64,000 nt of DNA. Origin: an uncultured Clostridia bacterium. Its GTDB lineage: Bacteria; Bacillota; Clostridia; Lachnospirales; CAG-274. Shown here in pieces: positions 7,484 to 15,754 of this stretch (position 1 is its first letter; each line of letters begins with the position of its first letter). Both the position numbers and the translations under genes were made by a program. Below the pieces are notes generated by a model. The model had not been told where the DNA came from and searched no databases. It was given only the letters and a program-made list of their open reading frames with translations. The stretch is from contig CALWLD010000010.1 of NCBI GenBank assembly GCA_944381435.1, positions 1-64,000 of the forward strand, in the 5' to 3' direction.

Positions 7484-8155
7484 ATGTATACAATAAATAT
7501 AAGCGAAATATGTGAACAGACTATACAAAAATTAAAAGATGAAAAAGTTATAGAAAATTTAATAGCAGAAACTGTTGAAGATAGTGTGAAAGAAGTTACA
7601 CGAGGCTTTTTTAGAGGTTATGATTTTAGAAAAAAATTAGAAGAAGAAATAGGTGTTAGAAACACAGATTTAATAAGAGCTTTAGGACTTAATGACTTTG
7701 ACAAATATGTTTTAAAAGTTATTAAAAAAGCATCTATTAAAGAAACTGCTACAGAGGAAAGTATTAAAAGTTTATTTAGCAAACCTATAAAAGAGATAAA
7801 GTTATCAGAGATACTAGAAAAATATAAAGAACATTTAGAAATTTATTTAGATGAAGAAGAAAAAGAAGATATAGATTACAACTATAGTTATAATATATTA
7901 AATAGGACTATAAGATTAAAAGCTACTGAAGATGAAAGTTTTACACTTATTATTAATAATATATTTGGTACTGTAACTATTTTAAAAGGCGAAAAACATT
8001 TATATAAAGAAATATTTTTAGAAAAATATAATTCAGAGTTTGCACTATTTTTATTAAAGCTTGAAATGGATAATACTAAAATTATTATTGATGAAGAAGA
8101 ATGTAAATATTGTGATACTGAATTAACAAGTGAAGAAGAAGATTATGATTATTAA
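7484..8155 (+). CDS. phage hypothetical protein (223 aa)
   Basis: Start ATG has AAAAGGAGATG upstream. The protein is charged and mostly helical, with a strongly acidic C-terminus (EEEDYDY). One CxxC (EECKYCDTEL) lies near the end and could be half of a metal site. No known family is recognised. It lies among early genes before the transposase. Confidence 0.65.
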   Translation: MYTINISEICEQTIQKLKDEKVIENLIAETVEDSVKEVTRGFFRGYDFRKKLEEEIGVRNTDLIRALGLNDFDKYVLKVIKKASIKETATEESIKSLFSKPIKEIKLSEILEKYKEHLEIYLDEEEKEDIDYNYSYNILNRTIRLKATEDESFTLIINNIFGTVTILKGEKHLYKEIFLEKYNSEFALFLLKLEMDNTKIIIDEEECKYCDTELTSEEEDYDY

Positions 8156-8172
8156 ATAATAAATATATTTAC

Positions 8173-8192
8173 AAGGGCTTTTAAAAGCCCTT
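8173..8192. other. perfect inverted repeat after the 223-aa gene
   Basis: AAGGGCTTTTAAAAGCCCTT is a perfect 20-base palindrome 18 bases past the stop codon. There is no proper T tract on the plus strand, so it may be an mRNA-stabilising or attenuating hairpin and not a terminator. Confidence 0.4.
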
Positions 8193-8258
8193 ACTAATAA
8201 AAATATTTATGTTAAGATTAAATATATATTATGTATTAATAAAAAGGAGAGATAAAAA

Positions 8259-8423
8259 ATGTTTGAATTAGGTTTATATATAGGTGTATTAATTACAGGT
8301 GTGTTTACATATTTAGGTTATCTGTTATGTGAAATAAAACACAGAAGAAAAAGATATGATAGGTATAAATATTTAAGAAATAGGTATAGAAAATTAGATA
8401 TACCAAAGTTTGTACAAAGGTAG
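8259..8423 (+). CDS. small phage membrane protein (54 aa)
   Basis: One N-terminal membrane helix (FELGLYIGVLITGVFTYLGY) is followed by a very basic tail (KHRRKRYDRYKYLRNRYRK), predicting N-out, C-in topology. AAAAGGAGAG lies upstream of the ATG. Unknown family. Confidence 0.55.
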   Translation: MFELGLYIGVLITGVFTYLGYLLCEIKHRRKRYDRYKYLRNRYRKLDIPKFVQR

Positions 8424-8432
8424 GTGATTTAT

Positions 8433-8726
8433 ATGGATTTACATTACTCTGTAGAACGTTCTATAAGTGTTGAGATAAATAAAGAACTTGCAGAAAGAAT
8501 GATTGAGGAAAATGTTGATATTTCTAGTATATATGAAATAGCAAGGTATGTTGATAATGAAATAATAGATGAGAAGTTATTTATTACAGATGAAGATGAT
8601 TATGAGCTATTTGATTATGAATTAAATAAAGAAGAAAAAGAATTATTTAAAAAATTAAAATATGAGATAGAAAAAGACTTACCATTAAAAAATCAACTTG
8701 ATTTATTTGGAGGTATAGTGTGTTAA
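8433..8726 (+). CDS. phage hypothetical protein, acidic (97 aa)
   Basis: Start chosen at ATG 8433 because AGGTGAT sits 5-10 bases upstream; the longer frame from GTG 8424 would place the ribosome site inside the gene. The protein is acidic (many E and D) and has no recognised domain. Its last codons overlap the GTG of the next small gene. Confidence 0.5.
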   Translation: MDLHYSVERSISVEINKELAERMIEENVDISSIYEIARYVDNEIIDEKLFITDEDDYELFDYELNKEEKELFKKLKYEIEKDLPLKNQLDLFGGIVC

Positions 8727-8839
8727 GAAAAATATTAAAATTGTTTAGGTTTATATTAATTTTATTATTAGCAAGTGCTATATGTTTTTTATTAGGATAC
8801 TATGGTGGTTATTTAATATTATATTTACTTTTTACATAA
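8720..8839 (+). CDS. tiny hydrophobic phage protein (39 aa)
   Basis: GTG start with GGAGGT five bases upstream, overlapping the end of the preceding gene. The product is a basic start (LRKILKLFR) followed by two hydrophobic stretches separated by GYYGGY. It is probably membrane-embedded. Function unknown. Confidence 0.5.
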   Translation: MLRKILKLFRFILILLLASAICFLLGYYGGYLILYLLFT

Positions 8840-8842
8840 AAA

Positions 8843-8865
8843 TCGACGGTTAACATAACCGTCGA
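8843..8865. promoter_or_regulatory. GC-rich hairpin upstream of the transposase gene
   Basis: TCGACGGTTA pairs exactly with TAACCGTCGA around a 3-base loop. No T tract follows, so it is not a standard terminator. Its position 90 bases before MuA suggests an operator or RNA element affecting transposase expression. Confidence 0.45.
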
Positions 8866-8952
8866 GAGAACGCAAATTAATTGTATCACAAGATAAAATA
8901 AAAAGCAAGATATATTTATAAAAAAATAAAAGAAAGGAGGAGATATAGAAAA

Positions 8953-11031
8953 ATGGCTTGTAAATATGACAATGTATATATTAGCTTGGAAGAGGCAAGT
9001 GAGCTAGAGGGAATAAGTTATGAGGCTATGAAGAAAAAATCACAAAGAAATCCTGAAGCCTACAAAGTAAAAAAAGAACAAGCAACACAAGGCGGAAAAG
9101 ACAGGACTTATATATCTGTATCTTCTCTAACAGAAAAGGCACAGGCTTTATATAAAAAGAAGATGAAAGCAGATGAGCCTAAAGAAGAAATAAAGGACTG
9201 GTACATAGATGTTGATATTAACTGGTATAAAGCTAATTATGAAAAAAATTTTAATGATGCTTTAGAAAGATTTAACATAGTAGAGCGTCTTTTTAATGAA
9301 AACAAGCTAAAAGCAAAGATATTAGCAGATGAGTTAAATGTAACTGAAAGAAACGCAAGGCGAGTTATTGATAAATATTTAAGTGCCTTACAGGTTATAG
9401 AACAAAAAGAACAAGGTTCGGACATAGATTTTAGTTATTTAAAAGTTTTAGCTTTAGCTAAAAAGGTAAAATTACAAGAAAGTTTTTACATATTAACTGA
9501 AGAAATGAAAGCATTTTTAGAAAACACATACTATGAAAAGGACTTTTTGCTAAACAATAACCCTTTAACTAACTTATATGATGACTTTGTTAAATGGTGC
9601 AACCTTAAAGATATAGAGCAGATACCCCATTATAACACTATAAGAAGATATATGTTACATATTAAAGAGATAGACGGAGAAGGAGCTACTGTTCTTGCTA
9701 GCAAAGGCACTAGGGCTTGGAAAAATGCTTGTATGATGAAACGTTTTAGAGATACAAAAGCATTGAAAGTATTAGAAATAGTACAAGGCGACGTACATAC
9801 CTTTGACTGTTTTGTATCTGTTAAAAGGGCTAACGGTAGCCTTGAGGCTATAAGACCTTGTTTGGTGGCTTGGATAGATATGAGAAGCAGAGCTTTGGTT
9901 GGCTGGGTAATAACAGAATGCCCAGATACTCAAATAATGAAACAAAGCTTAATACACACTATTTACCCTAAAGCTAATAAGGAGTTGCCTTATGGTGTGC
10001 CTAAATATTTACTTATCGACAATGGTAAGGAATATACGGCAAAAACATTAACAGGAAGAGAAAGAACAGAACGTGTATGCTTTGATGAAGATGCTAAAGG
10101 TTTTTACAGAAGTATAGGAATTAAAGATGATATACGAAGTTTACCTTACCAACCTTGGAGCAAAGCACAGGTTGAAAGATATTTCTCAACTGTTGAGCTT
10201 AAATTTGGTAAAAGAATGAAAAGCTATATAGGTACTTTAACAGGTAGCAAAACAAGTGGAAAAGTACAAAGAGATATTAAGAAAATGTTAGAAAATGGGC
10301 AACTACTTACTATAGAAGATTTTGCAGAAAAATTTGAAGATTGGGTAGTTAATGAATTTCATAACAAAAAGCACAGGGGACTTATACGTCAAGGTGAGCA
10401 AACAAACGAACCTATATCAGTGTTTAACAATGCAGATAAATATGTACAAGCTCCACCACCTTTACAGTATGCTATTAGCTTACTTATGAAAGGTGAAACA
10501 AGAGTTGTTACTAATACAGGTATTAGAAGAACTATTAAAGGCAAAGAAATATGGTACACAAATGTAGAGCTTACAAAATATCAAGGAAGACGTGTTGAAT
10601 TTAAGTACCATACAGAAGATATAACTAAAATATTTGTATATGATGAAAATGGTAAATTTATATGTGAGGCTATAAGTTATGAATTGTTACATATATCGCC
10701 TAAACTATCAGAAGATAGCTTAATAGAACATATAAAAGACCAAAAAAGACAACAACAACAAACAAGTGAAATTATTAAGAACAGACGCAAAACTTATGAG
10801 GAACGTCAACTTAATTATGAAGAAGCAGGTAAAAAACTTGTTGCACCTATTATATCAAATGATGAGCTTAAAACACTTGCTTTTGTAAATGACAACAGAT
10901 TTAAGGAAGATACAAAAATAAAACAACAAGAATTAAAGGTAACACATAATGATATTAAGGAAAGTAGCAAGCAGATAGCAGAAGATTATTTAGAAAAGTT
11001 AGGAGCTGAAGTGTTTGACAGAATTGGTTAA
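8953..11031 (+). CDS. Mu-type transposase MuA (DDE family)
   Basis: The 692-residue protein carries out integration and replicative transposition. The N-terminus (about residues 8-60, starting VYISLEEASELEGISYEAM) is a Mu-type DNA-binding domain. The catalytic core shows the expected acidic residues: D in QGDVHTFDCF (about 280), D in LLIDNGKEYT (about 355) and E in AQVERYFSTVE (about 412). A Mu-C-type beta domain and a charged C-terminal tail that would contact MuB follow. Length is close to Mu A (663). ATG with GGAGGAG upstream; MuB follows after one small gene. Confidence 0.95.
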   Translation: MACKYDNVYISLEEASELEGISYEAMKKKSQRNPEAYKVKKEQATQGGKDRTYISVSSLTEKAQALYKKKMKADEPKEEIKDWYIDVDINWYKANYEKNFNDALERFNIVERLFNENKLKAKILADELNVTERNARRVIDKYLSALQVIEQKEQGSDIDFSYLKVLALAKKVKLQESFYILTEEMKAFLENTYYEKDFLLNNNPLTNLYDDFVKWCNLKDIEQIPHYNTIRRYMLHIKEIDGEGATVLASKGTRAWKNACMMKRFRDTKALKVLEIVQGDVHTFDCFVSVKRANGSLEAIRPCLVAWIDMRSRALVGWVITECPDTQIMKQSLIHTIYPKANKELPYGVPKYLLIDNGKEYTAKTLTGRERTERVCFDEDAKGFYRSIGIKDDIRSLPYQPWSKAQVERYFSTVELKFGKRMKSYIGTLTGSKTSGKVQRDIKKMLENGQLLTIEDFAEKFEDWVVNEFHNKKHRGLIRQGEQTNEPISVFNNADKYVQAPPPLQYAISLLMKGETRVVTNTGIRRTIKGKEIWYTNVELTKYQGRRVEFKYHTEDITKIFVYDENGKFICEAISYELLHISPKLSEDSLIEHIKDQKRQQQQTSEIIKNRRKTYEERQLNYEEAGKKLVAPIISNDELKTLAFVNDNRFKEDTKIKQQELKVTHNDIKESSKQIAEDYLEKLGAEVFDRIG

Positions 11032-11269
11032 AAATTTTGAGGTGAAAACAATATTAAATTGTTTAAAAAAGGCTACAGATTATCATAGCTATAGATGTAT
11101 TTTGATAGATATAGAAAAAGAACTTATAGAAGAACAAAGGGAAAATATAAAAAATTTTGAAAAAGACCCTAAAAAATACAGTGTTATTATAAAAAATATA
11201 GAAACTATTTTTGAAATATTAAATGAAGAGTTAGGAGTGTACAGGAATGAACAGAGAACAAATTGTTAA
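11015..11269 (+). CDS. phage hypothetical protein between MuA and MuB (84 aa)
   Basis: TTG start within the 3' end of the transposase gene and overlap with MuB at its own end indicate a tightly coupled operon. The product is helical and charged, with no recognised domain. Confidence 0.55.
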   Translation: MTELVKNFEVKTILNCLKKATDYHSYRCILIDIEKELIEEQRENIKNFEKDPKKYSVIIKNIETIFEILNEELGVYRNEQRTNC

Positions 11270-12167
11270 AAAAATTAATGAAATTTTAAAAAATGGTGTA
11301 ACACAAGTTAGCATTGCAAAGGAAATAGGTAAAAGCGAAGCTACATTATCACAATATTTAAAAGGGGTATATAGTGGTGATGTTGAAAGTTTAGAAAAAA
11401 GCTTAATAGAATATTTAAAGAAAAAAGAGCCTTTAAAACATACAAGGGAATTTATAAAAACAAAAGATGCAACTTGCATATTAGGTATATGTAACAGTTG
11501 CCAAAAGCTAGAACAGTTAGGACTTGTATATGGGCGTTCTGGCTTTGGTAAAACTACAACACTTAGAAAATATGTAGATAGTACAGACAAGGTAATATAT
11601 ATTGTATGTAATTCATTTATGAATGCAAACGATATTATAAAAAGAATATCAATAGCTTTAGGCTTAAAAGGTTTGGTAGGTTCTAAAGATGAAAGGATAG
11701 CAAAGATTAAAGAGTTTTTTAAATACAACAAGGGTTATTTACTTATATTTGATGAGGCAGACAAGCTACTTAACAAAGACACTATATCTAAACTAGATGT
11801 AATAAAAACAATATATGATGAAGTAGATGGAGATGGTGTTGGTGTAATACTTGCTGGAGAGCAACATCTTAAAACAAAATTAGGCTTATACTTTGAAATG
11901 GTAAGAAACAGGGGTGACTTAGAATGGGAGCTTAAAGGTTTATCCAGATTAGAGGTAGAAACATATTTACAAGGTATAAAACTAACATCAAAGGCTTTAG
12001 AAGAACTTGTAATGCGAGCTACTAATGATAATAATGGGTGTTTTAGAACATTAAACAGAACATTTAAAAATGTTCAAAGGTTATTTGAAGATAGAAACAA
12101 AAATATAGAAGCAGAGGAAATAGGACTTGAAGATATAAAATCGGCTTGTATATTAATGCCTAAATAA
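11247..12167 (+). CDS. MuB-like transposition target-selector ATPase
   Basis: This 306-residue AAA+ ATPase binds DNA, picks the target and activates the transposase. The N-terminus (residues 1-60) holds a helix-turn-helix (GVTQVSIAKEIGKSEATLSQ), as in Mu B. Walker A is GRSGFGKTT, Walker B is LLIFDEADKL, and a sensor region (GVGVILAGEQ) follows. Length agrees with Mu B (312). AGGAGTG precedes the ATG. It is immediately downstream of the transposase operon. Confidence 0.92.
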   Translation: MNREQIVKKINEILKNGVTQVSIAKEIGKSEATLSQYLKGVYSGDVESLEKSLIEYLKKKEPLKHTREFIKTKDATCILGICNSCQKLEQLGLVYGRSGFGKTTTLRKYVDSTDKVIYIVCNSFMNANDIIKRISIALGLKGLVGSKDERIAKIKEFFKYNKGYLLIFDEADKLLNKDTISKLDVIKTIYDEVDGDGVGVILAGEQHLKTKLGLYFEMVRNRGDLEWELKGLSRLEVETYLQGIKLTSKALEELVMRATNDNNGCFRTLNRTFKNVQRLFEDRNKNIEAEEIGLEDIKSACILMPK

Positions 12168-12209
12168 CTAAAATTTATGTCCTAAAATAAATTTAAAGGA
12201 GAAAATACT

Positions 12210-12563
12210 ATGATGATAACAAACGGACAACTTAGCAAGATTTATGTGTTAGCTAAAGAAAATGGAGTTGATAATGATACATTACACGAATTAATAAAAT
12301 CTATGTTTAACTTAAATAGTTTAAAAAGATTAAGCTTTGTACAGGCAGGTAAGGTTATAGAAAGATTAGGTGGAAAAAATAGTCAAGAAAATTATATAAA
12401 AAGTCTTGAAAGACAAATAGGTTGGGCTAAAAATCCAGAAAGATTAAAAGGTTTTATAAAAGGTATGTTTAAAAAGGACAGCATTAATAAATTAACCAAA
12501 AAAGAAAAATCAAAGTTAATAGAAGCCCTTAAATCTATGAAAAGTAGGTGTGAAGATGTATAG
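12210..12563 (+). CDS. GemA-like regulatory protein (Mu gp16 family)
   Basis: The 117-residue protein matches the Mu gp16/GemA family, which modulates host gene expression in Mu. Recognisable parts are the N-terminal ITNGQLSKIYVLAKENGVD start and the internal RLSFVQAGKVIERLGG helix. The location in the early operon after MuB is as in other Mu-like phages. ATG with AAAGGAG upstream. Confidence 0.75.
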   Translation: MMITNGQLSKIYVLAKENGVDNDTLHELIKSMFNLNSLKRLSFVQAGKVIERLGGKNSQENYIKSLERQIGWAKNPERLKGFIKGMFKKDSINKLTKKEKSKLIEALKSMKSRCEDV

Positions 12564-12867
12564 TAAGGTTGTAGAATTTTACATAAAAAATATAAATGTA
12601 ACGCCTAGTTTTACAGATTTAAAGATAATAGATAGCTATACAGATGAAATGGAAGAAGACTTAGTAATAGAAGCTATGCAAGTAACTATAAAAAATAATA
12701 AATCAAATACAAGGTATGCTACAAGATATATAAAAACTATATTAGATAATTGGTTAAATGAAAACATAACTACTATAGAACAATATAAAAATAAAGTTGG
12801 TGGTAAAAATGCAAGAGATAAACCTATTGAGAGAAGCCTTAAAAAAAGGTATGGTACAAAAATATAA
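12556..12867 (+). CDS. DnaD-domain replication protein
   Basis: The 103-residue protein corresponds to a DnaD C-terminal (DnaB_2) domain: E-x-x-L-V-I-E-A-M-Q-V-T-I-K-N-N-K followed by a YATRYIKTILDNWL helix, the family's ssDNA-binding signature. It lacks the DnaD N-terminal winged helix. With the DnaC-like gene just downstream it likely recruits the replicative helicase during phage replication. Start taken at ATG 12556, spaced from GTAGGTG; the GTG at 12550 is too close. It overlaps both neighbouring genes. Confidence 0.75.
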   Translation: MYSKVVEFYIKNINVTPSFTDLKIIDSYTDEMEEDLVIEAMQVTIKNNKSNTRYATRYIKTILDNWLNENITTIEQYKNKVGGKNARDKPIERSLKKRYGTKI

Positions 12868-13630
12868 TGAAGATTTAACACAAGAAGAAAGATTAATATT
12901 AAAAAATAAAAAATATGTTCAAAACTACAATAGTATAGAAGGCAATTTAAAATATCTAGATTGTAAAATATGTAAAAATAAAGGACATATTATGGTTATT
13001 TCTGAAGAAGATGCAAAAAGAAATTATATTAAAAAATGCTCTTGTATGATAGAACGTGAGAGCATAGAAAGGTTCAAGCAAAGTGGGCTTGAACCTTTAA
13101 GACAAAAATATACCTTTGCTAAATTTAAAAAAGAAAATGAAAAATCTAAAAATTTATATAACAAAGCACAAGAATATTTAAAAAGTATAGATAAAAAAGA
13201 ATGGTTTTTCGTTGGAGGACAGGTTGGTGCTGGTAAAAGCCACTTATGTACAGCTATGTGCTTTAGCCTTTTAAAAACAAAAAGGCTTAAATTTATGGAA
13301 TGGGTAAAAGAAAGTACAAGCCTTAAAGCTTTAGTTTTAGATGAAGAAAATTATACAAAAGAACTAGCAAAACTTATATATACAGATGTATTATACATAG
13401 ATGATTTTTTTAAAGGTGGAACTAATAAAGCAGATTTAAGGCTTGCCTTTGAAATAATAAACTATAGATACAATAATGATTTAATAACTATTATATCTAG
13501 TGAAAAATCAATAGATGAAATATTAGAAATAGATGAGGCTATAGGTAGTCGAATTTATGAAAAATCATATAATTTTAATTTTGAAATAGAAAAAGATGAA
13601 GAGCTTAATTATAGGCTTAAAGAAAGGTGA
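12809..13630 (+). CDS. DnaC/DnaI-like helicase loader ATPase
   Basis: The 273-residue protein has an N-terminal zinc-binding part (CKICKNKGH and CSC, about residues 50-85). An AAA+ domain follows with Walker A GGQVGAGKSHLC, Walker B VLYIDDFF and an arginine-finger region (GSRIYEKS). This is the layout of DnaC/DnaI loaders that place the replicative helicase on DNA. ATG 12809 is preferred over the upstream TTG. Its overlap with the DnaD-like gene suggests a phage-specific primosome replacing host restart proteins in Mu-type replication. Confidence 0.85.
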   Translation: MQEINLLREALKKGMVQKYNEDLTQEERLILKNKKYVQNYNSIEGNLKYLDCKICKNKGHIMVISEEDAKRNYIKKCSCMIERESIERFKQSGLEPLRQKYTFAKFKKENEKSKNLYNKAQEYLKSIDKKEWFFVGGQVGAGKSHLCTAMCFSLLKTKRLKFMEWVKESTSLKALVLDEENYTKELAKLIYTDVLYIDDFFKGGTNKADLRLAFEIINYRYNNDLITIISSEKSIDEILEIDEAIGSRIYEKSYNFNFEIEKDEELNYRLKER

Positions 13631-13636
13631 TAAAAT

Positions 13637-13873
13637 ATGATTAATGTTAAAAAAGTTAGTAAGTCTGGTAGTGTTACTATACCAGCACACATAAGGAAAA
13701 GTTTAGGTATTTTTGCAGGTGATACTTTTAAAATTGAAGAAAATGAAGATGGTATTGTTTTAAAAAGAAATTATGGACATTGCATTTTTTGTGGTACAGA
13801 TATAAAGCTAAAGAAATTTAAAAGCTTTTATGTATGTGAAGGTTGTGTAAAAAAGGTTAAGGAGATGATTTAA
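13637..13873 (+). CDS. AbrB/MazE-family DNA-binding protein with C-terminal zinc ribbon
   Basis: Residues 1-45 are an AbrB/SpoVT swapped-hairpin domain (KSGSVTIPAHIRKSLGIFAG). Residues 50-72 contain two CxxC pairs (HCIFCGTD and VCEGCVKK), forming a probable zinc ribbon. It probably regulates phage or host transcription. GGTGATAAAAT precedes the ATG. It overlaps the next gene by one base. Confidence 0.8.
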   Translation: MINVKKVSKSGSVTIPAHIRKSLGIFAGDTFKIEENEDGIVLKRNYGHCIFCGTDIKLKKFKSFYVCEGCVKKVKEMI

Positions 13874-14523
13874 TGGGACTAAAAAATTTAATAGATGAAT
13901 TATCGGAACTGAAAAAACAAGAAAAATTAATAAAAAATGCAATAGATTTTAAAACAAAAGAGATTCAGAAAGAGTGTTTAATAGTTTTTGAAGAAAAAAA
14001 TATAAAAACAACAGAAGTTTATGGTACGCAAAATAATAGTGTAATAGCAACATATTCTCAAAAGCTAGAAATATTAAATTATAATGCTTTAGAAAATGTA
14101 ATACCTAAAGAGCTACTTGATGAAAAAATTAAAAGAAAACAAGAGATAAAATATGATATAGAAAAGAATTTTAAAGAAGCTATAATTATATTATATACAA
14201 ATGATTATATAGATAATATGACTATAGAAGAACTTGTTACAAACGAATTTGCAACACTTGATAACAAAATACAAAGTCTTTTAATTAAAAAATTAAAGGG
14301 TGATTATAAAAAAGATAAAGAATTATTAAAAAAATACATAGAAGATGACGACTTAGATGTAGAACTATTTACAATTACTAAAATTAAAAATTATGATAAG
14401 GTAAAAGCATTTTTTGATGTAAATGATAAAGATTTAAAAGAACATATTAAAAAATACATTAGCCTTGATGAGAATATTAAGGTAGCTATAAAATACGAAG
14501 ATTTAGAAAAATCTGAAGATTAA
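13873..14523 (+). CDS. phage hypothetical protein, coiled-coil rich (216 aa)
   Basis: ATG start overlapping the previous stop, with AAGGAGATGA upstream. The N-terminal 45 residues are a lysine/glutamate-rich coiled coil. The remainder alternates charged helices. The site would suit a Gam-like or recombination accessory protein, but I cannot place it in a family. Confidence 0.55.
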   Translation: MGLKNLIDELSELKKQEKLIKNAIDFKTKEIQKECLIVFEEKNIKTTEVYGTQNNSVIATYSQKLEILNYNALENVIPKELLDEKIKRKQEIKYDIEKNFKEAIIILYTNDYIDNMTIEELVTNEFATLDNKIQSLLIKKLKGDYKKDKELLKKYIEDDDLDVELFTITKIKNYDKVKAFFDVNDKDLKEHIKKYISLDENIKVAIKYEDLEKSED

Positions 14524-14534
14524 GGAGTGGTTAT

Positions 14535-14825
14535 ATGAAGTGGTGGAACAAAATAAACTTAAATGACATCGATATTCAATACAGAGATATAGCAGAAGAA
14601 ATAGGTATTGAAAATTTTATAAAAATAGTTGAAAAATTTGGTGGTACATCACTTTATATACCAAAACTTAAGACTGTTTACAATGATGCTATAAAAAAGT
14701 TAATAATTGAAGAATACAACGGATATAATAAAAAGAAACTAGCTAGAAAGTATGAAATATCAGAAAGAACAGTACAAAGTATAGTAAACGAAAACAAATA
14801 TTTAGAGCAATTAAAACTTTTTTGA
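14535..14825 (+). CDS. Mor/C-family transcription activator of phage middle or late genes
   Basis: The 96-residue protein has the Mor layout: an acidic N-terminal dimerisation part (IAEEIGIENFIKIVEKFGGTSLYIP) and a C-terminal helix-turn-helix (NKKKLARKYEISERTVQSIV). Mor activates the middle promoter in Mu. It is the last early gene here and the head genes follow, so it probably switches on the downstream operon. Ribosome site AAGGAG. Confidence 0.85.
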   Translation: MKWWNKINLNDIDIQYRDIAEEIGIENFIKIVEKFGGTSLYIPKLKTVYNDAIKKLIIEEYNGYNKKKLARKYEISERTVQSIVNENKYLEQLKLF

Positions 14826-14844
14826 TAGGTTACAAAATACGTAG

Positions 14845-14876
14845 AAAGTTGCTACTTTAATAAGTTTTAATATACA
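14845..14876 (+). promoter_or_regulatory. candidate Mor-dependent promoter
   Basis: A dyad AAAGTTGCTACTTT (14845-14858) follows the Mor gene. A -10-like TATACA (14871-14876) lies 12 bases further, with no recognisable -35. That is what an activator-dependent promoter looks like, but the spacing to the dyad is not the exact Mu arrangement. Tentative. Confidence 0.3.
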
Positions 14877-14881
14877 TATAA

Positions 14882-14919
14882 AATAACACTACAATTAATT
14901 TTGTGGTGTTATTTTTTTT
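14882..14919 (+). terminator. terminator after the early operon
   Basis: AATAACAC-ACAA pairs with TTGTG-GTGTTATT around a short AT loop and a run of seven T follows. It separates the early genes ending with Mor from the methylase and head genes. Confidence 0.75.
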
Positions 14920-14977
14920 AGTGAAAATAACATATTTGAGGAAGAGAGTATTATTAAAAATTAAAGGAGAGATGAGA

Positions 14978-15733
14978 ATGAAAAGTTTTATTAGTTGGAT
15001 AGGTGGAAAGAACAACCTAAAAAAAGAGATAGTATCAAGATTTCCAAAAGACTTCTCAAATTATGTTGAGGTATTTGGTGGTGCTGGTTGGGTATTATTT
15101 CACAAAGAAAAAGGTGGAAAAGAAGTTTATAACGACTTAAATAGCGAGCTTGTAAATTTATTTAAGGTTGTAAAATACCACCCAGAAGAATTTATAAAAG
15201 AATGTGAATTTTTATGTAATTCTAGAGAACTGTTAGATGATTATAAAGAAAATTATACAAGAAAAAATTTAACAGATATACAAAGAGCTTCTAATTTTTA
15301 TATGGTTATTAAATATAGCTATGGTAGTGATTTAAAGACCTATGGAGCTAGAACAACAGATAAATTAAATTCCCTTGAATACATAAGAAAAATAAACGAA
15401 AGATTATCAAAAGTTATAATAGAAAATTTAGACTTTGAAAAATGTATAAAAAAATATGATAGAGAAGAAACGTTATTTTATCTAGACCCACCATACTTTA
15501 ACACAGAAAGCTACTATCAAAATGTAGAATTTAACATAGAAGACCATAAAAGACTTAGGGATACACTTAAAAATATAAAAGGTAAATTTTTATTATCTTA
15601 CAATGATTGTGAAGAAATAAGAGAACTTTATAAAGATTTTAATATAGAAGAAATAGAAAGACATAACAATTTAGTTGCTAGGTATAAGGAAAAAGACAAA
15701 AGTTACAAAGAATTAATTATAAAAAATTATTAA
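14978..15733 (+). CDS. D12-class DNA adenine N6-methyltransferase (Dam-like)
   Basis: The 251-residue enzyme has the Dam-family motifs in order: FISWIGGKNNL (SAM binding), VEVFGGAGWVLF (motif I), and DPPYFNTESYY (motif IV, catalytic DPPY). It should methylate adenine in a short site, possibly GATC, in phage DNA and so protect it from host restriction. No partner endonuclease is seen. Start is ATG 14978, eight bases after AAAGGAG. It lies between Mor and the terminase, where it could be expressed with late genes. Confidence 0.88.
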   Translation: MKSFISWIGGKNNLKKEIVSRFPKDFSNYVEVFGGAGWVLFHKEKGGKEVYNDLNSELVNLFKVVKYHPEEFIKECEFLCNSRELLDDYKENYTRKNLTDIQRASNFYMVIKYSYGSDLKTYGARTTDKLNSLEYIRKINERLSKVIIENLDFEKCIKKYDREETLFYLDPPYFNTESYYQNVEFNIEDHKRLRDTLKNIKGKFLLSYNDCEEIRELYKDFNIEEIERHNNLVARYKEKDKSYKELIIKNY

Positions 15734-15754
15734 TAAAAGAAAGGGGAAAGTTAC

